Shown: in pieces, positions 8,608 to 15,726 of the stretch | Position numbering within the stretch: the first letter of the stretch is position 1 | How the letters are laid out: each line of letters opens with the position of its first letter | Assembly: GCA_902778535.1 (NCBI GenBank) | Contig: CACYYG010000019.1 | Location: 1-64,000, forward strand | Reading direction: 5' to 3' | Source: an uncultured Prevotellaceae bacterium | GTDB taxonomy: Bacteria > Bacteroidota > Bacteroidia > Bacteroidales > Bacteroidaceae | DNA: 64,000 nt | The notes under the pieces: generated by a model | Told to the model about the DNA's origin: nothing | Seen by the model: the letters and a program-made list of their open reading frames with translations, nothing else | Databases searched by the model: none | Translations under genes and position numbers: made by a program

Positions 8608-9740
8608 TGTCTGTCTTTGTTCCCTGACTTAGGGGCTAAAGTAACCTCTATTCCGTCTTTCAGCAGTCCGGCACCCTCGGCAATGATGGTGTCGCCCACG
8701 CTGATGCCATCCTCCACAATGTATTCGCGGCCGTTGTTCTGAGGGAACAGCGTGATGGCTGTGGCCTTCGTCTTGCCGTCGACGACACGATAAACGAACA
8801 TGCGGTTTTGCAACTCATACGTTGCCTCCTGGGGAATGACGATACAGTCGGCACGGTGGGTAGGCACGACGATAGTGGCGCTGCCGCCATTGTGCAGCAG
8901 GCCGCCAGCATTGGGGAAGGTGGCACGCAGGGTGACGGCTCCTGTCTGAGTATCGACCGTACCGCTGACAGCACTGATGCGTCCCTGCTGGTCGTACTCC
9001 TGACCGTTGTTCATGCGCAGGCTCACCGGCGGAGCCTTGCTGATGAACTCGGCAATAGAGCCATATTGCGTGATGAGGTTGAGCACTTGGTTCTCGCTGA
9101 TGCTGAAGTAGACATACATTTCCGAGTCGTCGGCCACAGTCACCAACGGCTCGCTGATGTTGCTGTTGACCAGCGACCCTACATGCCAGGGAATCATCGA
9201 GGCCACGCCATTGACGGGACTTTTCACCTCGGTATAGCTCAAGTTGTTGCGGGCGTTCACTTCCTGTGCCTTAGCCTGTGCCAGGGCGGCCTCGGCTTCG
9301 AGCAGGGCATTGCGCATCGTCTCTACCGACATGTCGCTCACCACCTGTCCCTCCTGCAGCTTCATCTCGTTCTCGTAGTTCATCTTTGCCGTTGCCAGGC
9401 GGGCTTCAGCGCTTTTGCGGGCCGCCGATGCCATCTCCAGCGCAGCACGATAGGGCACCTGGTCGATGATGAACAGCGTCTGTCCCTTGCGCACAGCCTC
9501 GCCCTCACCGGTAAGGATGCGTGTGATGCAGCCCGACACCTGCGGGCGCACCTCCACAATCTGCCTGCCCGTCATGCGGGCACTGTACTGGTGCTCGAGC
9601 GTCATATCCTTCCGCCCTACCACCATTGTCTGGTATTGCGCCGCATCCTGCCTCTGCTGCTTCTCCTCGCTACACGACACAAAGAGCGCCGCCGTCAGGA
9701 GGATAGCCGGCAGGGCTGCGATAAAAGTCTGTTTCTTCAT
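8604..9740 (-). CDS. RND efflux periplasmic adaptor (membrane fusion lipoprotein)
   Basis: A 378-residue AcrA/MexA-type adaptor linking the inner-membrane pump to an outer-membrane channel. It starts with a lipoprotein signal ending in FVSC (Cys23), followed by biotinyl-lipoyl-like half motifs (VSGCITRILTGEGEAVRKGQ and VKSPVNGVASMIPWHVG) that flank an alpha-helical hairpin, then beta-barrel and membrane-proximal domains. It overlaps the permease start by four bases, indicating an operon. No TolC-like gene follows or precedes, so the pump must borrow a channel encoded elsewhere. Confidence 0.95.
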   Translation of the reverse strand: MKKQTFIAALPAILLTAALFVSCSEEKQQRQDAAQYQTMVVGRKDMTLEHQYSARMTGRQIVEVRPQVSGCITRILTGEGEAVRKGQTLFIIDQVPYRAALEMASAARKSAEARLATAKMNYENEMKLQEGQVVSDMSVETMRNALLEAEAALAQAKAQEVNARNNLSYTEVKSPVNGVASMIPWHVGSLVNSNISEPLVTVADDSEMYVYFSISENQVLNLITQYGSIAEFISKAPPVSLRMNNGQEYDQQGRISAVSGTVDTQTGAVTLRATFPNAGGLLHNGGSATIVVPTHRADCIVIPQEATYELQNRMFVYRVVDGKTKATAITLFPQNNGREYIVEDGISVGDTIIAEGAGLLKDGIEVTLAPKSGNKDRQ

Positions 9741-9780
9741 ACTTGTTGGTTGAATATTGGTGCGAATAGGGCATTTCCCG

Positions 9781-10590
9781 TTACTTGCCGGCCGTCAGTC
9801 GGCGTATGTGATCCTTTAGGATTTTGTAGGCAGGCTGCGGCATTTCTCCGTGGTTGTAGCCCTGCATCTCGTAGAGTGTTACGTCCTTGTGGCCTACCAG
9901 TTTCAGCATACGCCAGAAATAGGCCTGCTCCTCATAGCGGCCATAAAGCTCCAGCTCCCTGTCGCCCGAGATGATGACAATGGGCGGCGCATCGGGACGG
10001 ACGTAAGTGAGCGGGGCATACTGGTCGATGGTGGGCTGCAGGGGCCCGATGCCCTGCTGCTTGCGTATGTTGTAATGCGTGATGCACTGTCCGCTGAAAG
10101 GCACAAGGGCAGCCAGCGAGTCGGCATCGACGCCGTATTTGGCCAGCCATTTCTTGTCGAGGCCGATCATGTCGAGCAGATAGCCGCCGGCAGAGTGTCC
10201 CGCCACGAAAATCTTGCGGTGGCTGCCGCCGTATTTCTCGATGTTCCTGTAGGTCCAGGCCACGGCGGCGGCAGCATCGTCCAGAATATCGTCAATCTTA
10301 GCCTTGGGCAGCAGACGGTAGTTGGCCGCCACCACCACCAGGCCGCTGTTCTTCAGCTCCTGGTCGATGTGCTTGCTGCCTCCCTCGATGCCGCCACCGT
10401 GAAACCAAACCACCACTGGAGCGTCGTTGCGGTCGGCGGGGTAATAGACGTCAAGTTTGCAGCGCTCCTGGGCGTAAGGGTCGGCAGACTGCGTGTAGGC
10501 AATGTCGTTCACCTGCTCGTACCGGCCCTGTGCCTGAGCGACGGCTGGCAACAGCATGAGTGCGAGAATCGTGGCAATTGTTTGTCTCAT
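9781..10590 (-). CDS. Secreted alpha/beta-hydrolase (esterase/lipase, HSL-like)
   Basis: This hydrolase has the oxyanion-hole motif HGGG, the nucleophile elbow GHSAGG, a candidate acid in ISGDRE and a candidate catalytic His in GYNHGEM, as in the hormone-sensitive-lipase group. I place the start at 10590 (269 residues), giving the signal peptide MRQTIATILALMLLPAVAQA. The open frame extends to a GTG at 10629, but that codon overlaps a TAnnTTTG -7 element (minus, 10629-10636) and so would not be transcribed. Carbohydrate-ester or small-ester cleavage in the periplasm is plausible. It precedes the RND operon by 40 bases and may be co-transcribed with it. Confidence 0.88.
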   Translation of the reverse strand: MRQTIATILALMLLPAVAQAQGRYEQVNDIAYTQSADPYAQERCKLDVYYPADRNDAPVVVWFHGGGIEGGSKHIDQELKNSGLVVVAANYRLLPKAKIDDILDDAAAAVAWTYRNIEKYGGSHRKIFVAGHSAGGYLLDMIGLDKKWLAKYGVDADSLAALVPFSGQCITHYNIRKQQGIGPLQPTIDQYAPLTYVRPDAPPIVIISGDRELELYGRYEEQAYFWRMLKLVGHKDVTLYEMQGYNHGEMPQPAYKILKDHIRRLTAGK

Positions 10591-10776
10591 AAGTTCGTTT
10601 TTTGTTGGGTGATTTTCTAATTCGGCCACAAATGTAGTGATAATTCTGCAAATATCATTCTTTTTGTAAAGAATAATTGCGGAAAAAAAACAAAACCGAC
10701 AAAAAGAAAAGAACTAAAAAACTATAACAAACGTGCTTTTGTGTGATAAAAGGATGTAGCTTTCAAAAAAAAAGCA

Positions 10777-10784
10777 TATCTTTG
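10777..10784 (+). promoter_or_regulatory. -7 promoter element of the DUF6078 gene
   Basis: TAtcTTTG matches the Bacteroidota -7 consensus; no clear -33 element is present at 19-21 bases. Transcription would start close to the first base of the palindrome array at 10791. Confidence 0.6.
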
Positions 10785-10790
10785 CATTTC

Positions 10791-10851
10791 GTACACACGG
10801 TGTGTACTAAAAATACACACCGTGTGTATTAAAAGTACACACCGTGTGTAC
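10791..10851 (+). repeat. Three 17-bp palindromes with an exact 22-bp period
   Basis: The palindromes gtacacacggtgtgtac (10791-10807), atacacaccgtgtgtat (10813-10829) and gtacacaccgtgtgtac (10835-10851) are each perfect around one central base. They are joined by A-rich five-base spacers, so the period is exactly 22 bp. They occupy the presumed transcription start and 5' leader of the DUF6078 gene, which suggests an operator or an RNA-level switch. Confidence 0.85.
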
Positions 10852-10865
10852 GAAACAAAAACTAT

Positions 10866-11327
10866 ATGTACAAAAACAGCAAACAAATGAAGCAAATGGA
10901 CGAACAACTGTTAAGAGAAAAAGCTAAGCAGTATTTGGTGTGCTACTACGAGCCTTGCACTTGCAAAGAGCACTGCCTGCGATGGCTGGCAGGGCCGTAT
11001 GTGCCGGAAACGAACAGGGTGCAGACCTGCGTGAACGTGATGAATAAAGATGTGAGAGCCGGACATTGCCCGTTTTATAGGCCCGACACCCCGATGCTGA
11101 TGAGGCGTGGACTGAGGCATCTTTACGACAACATGCCCAGGAAGGTGGGCACGGCCATCCGTATGGAGCTTGAAACCCGCTATGGTCACACCACCTATTA
11201 CAAGTACCGCAACGGCAAGCTGCCTGTCACGACCGAGATGCAGCAGCACATTGCCAATGTGTGCCGCAAGCACGGCTGGACAGAAGCACCGGTCTATGAT
11301 GCCATGACAGAGGAATACGACTGGTAA
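10866..11327 (+). CDS. DUF6078-type Cys-rich protein
   Basis: A 153-residue soluble protein with a cysteine cluster (CYYEPCTCKEHCLRWL, then QTCVN and GHCPFY) and a C-terminal half with YYKYRNGKLP followed by a predicted helical segment. This arrangement resembles the DUF6078 family common in Bacteroidales, whose function is unknown. The cysteines could bind a metal. Internal ATGs at 10887 and 10896 are possible alternative starts. It is preceded by three palindromes on a 22-bp period lying right after the -7 element, so its expression is probably tightly controlled. Confidence 0.72.
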   Translation: MYKNSKQMKQMDEQLLREKAKQYLVCYYEPCTCKEHCLRWLAGPYVPETNRVQTCVNVMNKDVRAGHCPFYRPDTPMLMRRGLRHLYDNMPRKVGTAIRMELETRYGHTTYYKYRNGKLPVTTEMQQHIANVCRKHGWTEAPVYDAMTEEYDW

Positions 11328-11331
11328 AGAC

Positions 11332-11504
11332 TTGAACACAAATAAAGACGAAACCTTGAACAGAAGAGATTTCCTGAAAAAGACTGCAATGGCTGCAGCA
11401 GGCTTGCCAACAACATGGCGTGGCTGCTGCAGAAGATTCACTCCGGCGGCAGCCCGGCGCCCAAGCGCGAAGAGAGGCCTCAGTTCATGAACTTCATCAG
11501 ATAG
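11332..11504 (+). pseudogene. Remnant of a Tat-exported protein gene
   Basis: The 5' part reads LNRRDFLKKTAMAAAG, a twin-arginine signal start, in one frame (from about 11332). From about 11409 a second frame reads NMAWLLQKIHSGGSP... and ends EERPQFMNFIR followed by TAG at 11502-11504, which looks like a natural C-terminus. The whole middle of the gene is missing and the frames do not match, so this is a deletion scar rather than a gene. The parent family cannot be named from what is left. Confidence 0.6.
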
Positions 11505-11519
11505 CGCAGACTTCGGCAC

Positions 11520-11797
11520 CTATAAAACACATTCTTCGTAAGGCAGGCCAAAGACATCGGCAACGGCCTTGAACACCACTTTGCCTTCCACAATGTTCAG
11601 ACCCTTGGCCAATGCGGGGTCGTCCTTGCAGGCCTGTCGCCAGCCTTTGTCGGCGAGGGCGAGGGCATAGCCCAGCGTGGCGTTGGTAAGGGCCAGCGTC
11701 GAGGTGTTGGGCACGGCTCCCGGAATGTTCGCCACACAATAGTGCACGATGCCTTCCTCGGTATAGACGGGTTCGCTGTGCTGGGTGAGGCGTGTGC
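11520..11797 (-). pseudogene. Alanine dehydrogenase C-terminal remnant
   Basis: About 90 residues match the C-terminal part of alanine dehydrogenase: the segments EEGIVHYCVANIPGAVPNTS, LTNATLGYALALADKGW and DDPALAKGLNIVEGKV are characteristic. The N-terminal three quarters of the roughly 370-residue enzyme, including the catalytic and most NAD-binding residues, are absent. The homology begins exactly where the upstream TonB-type gene stops (11798), so a deletion joined the two. It cannot be functional. Confidence 0.8.
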
Positions 11798-14635
11798 TTA
11801 TTTCTTGTCTTTTTCCTTTGGTTTCTGCGAGAAGCGGTAGCTGACGGTGAGCAGGGCATAGCGGCGCATGGCGTTGGTCCAGGTCTCGGTGCGGCCTTGG
11901 GCGTTGATGTTGTAGCGAAGGTTGCTCACCTGCCCGAGGAGGTCGTAGCCGCGAAGCTTCACCACCCACTTGCCCTGATGGAACGACTTGGCGAGGGAGG
12001 CGTCCCAGTAGAGGCGGTTGTCGTTCATTTCGGCGTCAGTATAGCCGCGTCGTGAGTGCATCGTCAGGTCGGTGTCGAAGGTCATGTCCCAAGGCAGCTT
12101 GTAGTTGCCGTTGATGCCGTAGGCAATGTCCCACACGTCGGTGGGCTGATTGCCAAGCGTGATATTGCGGTGGATGTTGCGATAGGTGACATCGCCCTTC
12201 AGGCTGAGGGAGAGGTCTTTCTTCTGGAAGCGTATGACGGGAGTGTAGTTGACGGTGAAGGTGCCGACACGACTCAATTCCCCGTTAGTGCTGCCTGTAG
12301 TAAGTGCCAGGCCGGTGCTCTTGCTGTAGTTGAGGCGCAGGCCGTTGTCGATGTGCCAGAATTTCTTCTTACCGAGGGCACGGCTCCAGTTGACAGAGGA
12401 GCCGAGGCGCCAGTTGCCGCTGCCGATGTTCTCAGGTCGGTAGGTGCGCACGCCCGTCGTCATGTCGTAGGTGTAGCCCTGAGTGCGGGCGTTGTGTGTC
12501 AGGGCGACATTCAGGCTCATGCTGATAGTCTGGCCGATGCTGTCGTTGCGCAGCCTTCCGTCGATCATCCAGTTGTGGTCTATGCTCTTCTTCAGGTCGG
12601 GATTGCCGAGGAAGATGTTCAGCGGATCGCTGGTGATGGGACGGTCGATGAGGTCGGTGACAGAGGGCGTCGACGGCCGCATATAGTATTGTGCCGTAAC
12701 GTTGTTTTCATAGTTTTTGTCGAAGAGAAAGAGATAGACATTGGGCGAGAACAGTGTGTAATGGCGTGTCAGCGAGGTGGTGAGCGGCTCGCTGTCGTAT
12801 GTCATGTGCTGTCTTTGGAAATTGGCGCTGAAGCCGAGGTAGAGGCCGAGGTAGCATTTCTCGAAGTTCTTGGTGAAATCGGCGCTCAGGCCAGCACGGC
12901 GGTGCAAGGTCTGCGTGCATTGGTCGTAGCTGTTCTTCGCATCGAAGAGGTAGTCTATGCTGTCGCGTAGGAACTCATGCTGGTCGCCGCGGTTCTTGTC
13001 CGTGGCAATCTCCACAGTAGGTGCAAGGCGCAGATGCTCGTTCAGCTCATAATTGTAGGTCATCGCTGCACTATAGCTGTAATTGTAGTTCGGCGTCTCC
13101 GTGCGACGGTCGCGTGTGTCGCGTGTGCCCAGTTTATGATAGGTGTAGTCGTTGAGGCTTGTTGACTCCGGATGGTAGCTGCGGTTGCCGCTGCCCTGCA
13201 CGTTGAACGTGAACGAGTCGCCGGAGGGCAGGCGGTAGGCGATGTAGGCGTAGGCGTTGCCATAGAGACTGCTGCTTTTGCTGCGCGAGCGATACCACGA
13301 GCTGTTGATGCTGTCCTTCATCACGGCATCGGCGGTGCTCACGTTCCAGCCCTCGCCTTCATAACGGCTGTTGTAGTAGGTAAGATTCGCATTGGAGTAG
13401 AAGCGGAGCTTGCCCGTTGCCCTCAGCGTGTTTCTCAGGCTGAAGTTGCTGATGCGGTTGCGGCCTGTGCCTTCCGACTGGCCGAAAGTGCTGGCGCCGT
13501 TGAGATAGGTCTCGCTGTAGCTGCGGCTCTCGTTCCAATTGTTTTGCCACGAGGCGTTCACCTCGGTGGAGTTGGTCAGCTTCTCCTCGGGCGCCTGATA
13601 GACGAACTGTCCGCCCACCTGCTTGAAGTGGTTGTCGCCCGACTGCTGTGTCTTGTCGTTGTAGCTGCTGTTCTCGCCGCTATACTCCATCGTCTCGTTG
13701 ATGTTGTTCAAGCCGCCGAAGAGCACCGCTCGTGTGCGGTCGCTGAAGCGCAAACCGAAGCCTTTCAGCTTATAGCGCTCATTTGTCCCGCCGCCCGCTT
13801 CGATGTTGGCCGAGCCGCCAATGCTGTATTCGCGCTTCAGCACGACGTCCATTGTGTATTCCTTCTTGTCCTCGTCGTCAATGCCGAGGTATTTGTTCTC
13901 CTCCGTCTGCTTCTTGTACACCTGAATGTTCTTCACCGTGAAATAGGGCAGGTTCTGCAGCATAATCTTGTTCTTGCCTTTGAAGAAATCGGCACCGTTG
14001 AGTGTCAGATTGTCAATCTTCTTGCCGTTGACAAAGATTTCGCCTTCGTCATTCAGCTCCACGCCGGGCAACTGCTTGATGAGGCCGTCGAGCATCGAAC
14101 CCTCTGGCACGTTGAAGGCATCGGCATTGAACACCAGCGTGTCGCCCTTCCACACCATCTTCACCTTTGTGGCCTTCACCACCACCTCGCCCAGGTTGCC
14201 GCCTTCGAAATGGCTAGCGTTCGCGGCCTTCTTCATGTAGATTTTCGGCCCCTCAACGTCCTGCCTGCGACGGCCCACCTGCTTCATTTCGAAGTCGGCG
14301 TAGGTGGTCTCGTAGTTCTCGTGCTCCGCCTTGAGGATATACTTCGCCGGCTCTCTTGAAATCTCGAAATACCAGCGTGTGGTGCCAGCTGAGCGGCCAA
14401 TGCCGCTACTGTAGCCGTAGCTCTCATAGACCTCCGTCGTGTCCACCACCGATGAGTCAGCCCGCATCAATATGACTTTCACATCGGGAATCGATGCCTT
14501 CGTAAATGAGTCTGCTACGGTGCCGGAGACGTAAATCTTCTTCTCCTTTTTCACCTTTGTGCTGTCCGTCTGGCCGTAGCCAATTAAAGCGACGAGGGCG
14601 AGCAGGATGGTAAGGAAGATATGTTTCATATCCAT
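11798..14635 (-). CDS. TonB-dependent receptor-like outer-membrane beta-barrel
   Basis: A 945-residue outer-membrane protein. After a signal peptide (IFLTILLALVALIGYGQ) comes a carboxypeptidase-like regulatory domain (about residues 30-125), then a plug-like region containing VKMVWKGDTLVFNADAF and LDGLIKQLPGVELNDEGEIF. A long barrel follows, ending in the beta-signal-like LTVSYRF plus a short charged tail. The pattern fits the OMP_b-brl_3 group of Bacteroidota receptors rather than SusC. No SusD partner is near, so the ligand may be a peptide, metal complex or other small molecule. Sixteen bases separate it from the upstream thioredoxin gene, so the two are probably co-transcribed. Confidence 0.9.
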   Translation of the reverse strand: MDMKHIFLTILLALVALIGYGQTDSTKVKKEKKIYVSGTVADSFTKASIPDVKVILMRADSSVVDTTEVYESYGYSSGIGRSAGTTRWYFEISREPAKYILKAEHENYETTYADFEMKQVGRRRQDVEGPKIYMKKAANASHFEGGNLGEVVVKATKVKMVWKGDTLVFNADAFNVPEGSMLDGLIKQLPGVELNDEGEIFVNGKKIDNLTLNGADFFKGKNKIMLQNLPYFTVKNIQVYKKQTEENKYLGIDDEDKKEYTMDVVLKREYSIGGSANIEAGGGTNERYKLKGFGLRFSDRTRAVLFGGLNNINETMEYSGENSSYNDKTQQSGDNHFKQVGGQFVYQAPEEKLTNSTEVNASWQNNWNESRSYSETYLNGASTFGQSEGTGRNRISNFSLRNTLRATGKLRFYSNANLTYYNSRYEGEGWNVSTADAVMKDSINSSWYRSRSKSSSLYGNAYAYIAYRLPSGDSFTFNVQGSGNRSYHPESTSLNDYTYHKLGTRDTRDRRTETPNYNYSYSAAMTYNYELNEHLRLAPTVEIATDKNRGDQHEFLRDSIDYLFDAKNSYDQCTQTLHRRAGLSADFTKNFEKCYLGLYLGFSANFQRQHMTYDSEPLTTSLTRHYTLFSPNVYLFLFDKNYENNVTAQYYMRPSTPSVTDLIDRPITSDPLNIFLGNPDLKKSIDHNWMIDGRLRNDSIGQTISMSLNVALTHNARTQGYTYDMTTGVRTYRPENIGSGNWRLGSSVNWSRALGKKKFWHIDNGLRLNYSKSTGLALTTGSTNGELSRVGTFTVNYTPVIRFQKKDLSLSLKGDVTYRNIHRNITLGNQPTDVWDIAYGINGNYKLPWDMTFDTDLTMHSRRGYTDAEMNDNRLYWDASLAKSFHQGKWVVKLRGYDLLGQVSNLRYNINAQGRTETWTNAMRRYALLTVSYRFSQKPKEKDKK

Positions 14636-14650
14636 TTCATTCTATGTGTT

Positions 14651-15421
14651 TTACTCTTCATTCGCTTCTTTAATTTTCGCCAATAGTTCTGCACGTTTCT
14701 CCTCGTTTGTACCGTGGACGGCATAGCGGACGATACCCTGCTTATCGACAACAACGGTAAAGGGGAAACCCTCGGTGCCAATCCACGCCATCATGTCCTT
14801 GGCTTCGACGAGGTGCATCCAAGTGAAGTTGTACTTGTCGGTAATCCTTTTGGCGGTCTCTGCATCGTGGTAAGTGGCTGATAAGAATATCACGTCGGGC
14901 AACTGCTCTTTCCATGACGAGAGCTCAGGCATTTCGGCACGACAGGGACCGCAGCCAGAGTACCACAGGTTGAGAACCATCACGTGGCCACGTACGCTGT
15001 CGTTCGTCCATGTGCGTCCGTCCATATCCTTCTCGCTGAACTGCGGGAATGGTTCGCCTGCTTTGGGTGAGTAGAATGTGCCGTCGGCCTTAACATTTGC
15101 CTGTGTCAGTTCCTGCATCGTCCGCACCATGTTGACACCGTTCAGAAATTGGTCGGCGTTGCGAACCTGCTCACGTGGGATGGCCTGCCGGATGACGGAC
15201 TTGGGTAAATCGACATTAATCCCTATGGCAATCAGGCTATTTCCCTCTTTGTCCTTTAGCCGTGTCATGTTTGGGGTGGCATCAGGTAGTGTCGGCATTT
15301 CACGAAAGAAATAGCCGTTGATTAGGAACTTGGGTACGACAGTATCGGTACGTACCTCTTGTGCCTGTCCCGCCATTGCGACGAGGGCGAGCAGGATGGT
15401 GATGATGGTTTTCTTATACAT
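14651..15421 (-). CDS. TlpA-like periplasmic thiol-disulfide oxidoreductase
   Basis: A thioredoxin-fold protein with the active site YSGCGPC. I start it at 15421 (256 residues), giving the signal peptide MYKKTIITILLALVAMAGQA; a frame opening at 15484 would begin upstream of the -7 element at 15448-15455 and is unlikely. An N-terminal domain of about 120 residues of unknown fold precedes the AhpC/TSA-type domain (FPQFSEKDMDGRTWTND onward), with the cis-proline region at GFPFTVVVD. It probably reduces or isomerises disulfides in the periplasm. It sits directly upstream of an outer-membrane receptor. Confidence 0.9.
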   Translation of the reverse strand: MYKKTIITILLALVAMAGQAQEVRTDTVVPKFLINGYFFREMPTLPDATPNMTRLKDKEGNSLIAIGINVDLPKSVIRQAIPREQVRNADQFLNGVNMVRTMQELTQANVKADGTFYSPKAGEPFPQFSEKDMDGRTWTNDSVRGHVMVLNLWYSGCGPCRAEMPELSSWKEQLPDVIFLSATYHDAETAKRITDKYNFTWMHLVEAKDMMAWIGTEGFPFTVVVDKQGIVRYAVHGTNEEKRAELLAKIKEANEE

Positions 15422-15447
15422 TTTCTTTTGTGACGATTTTATCCTTG

Positions 15448-15455
15448 CAAATGTA
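15448..15455 (-). promoter_or_regulatory. -7 element of the thioredoxin/receptor operon
   Basis: The minus strand reads TAcaTTTG, 26 bases upstream of the chosen ATG at 15421, which supports that start. Between here and the next gene end at 15727 I see only a three-fold 9-base repeat (tgtcggaat, 15564-15590) and no gene. Confidence 0.55.
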
Positions 15456-15726
15456 TGCCCTTTACACGTATATGTATGAAACAAGGTCGTTAAACTTTCT
15501 AAAGATTGAAAAAGTCTTTACCAAAGTAAAGGATTTTCATTGCAACGAGTGCCCATTTCCGCCTGTCGGAATTGTCGGAATTGTCGGAAAAACAAATTCT
15601 GACATCATAGAAACAGGCCTGAGTTTTCCTCAGTACACCCGTTGTGTGTTTGCTGTAATATCTTTAATACGCAAGAAAGAGACAATTGTTAAGTTGAAAA
15701 ACACTAAATTTTCTAAACATCGGAGT

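Noticed and set aside
13172-14359. 395-codon plus-strand frame
   Set aside because: Antisense shadow of the well-supported receptor gene at 11798-14635, with Val/Ala/His-rich content typical of such shadows.
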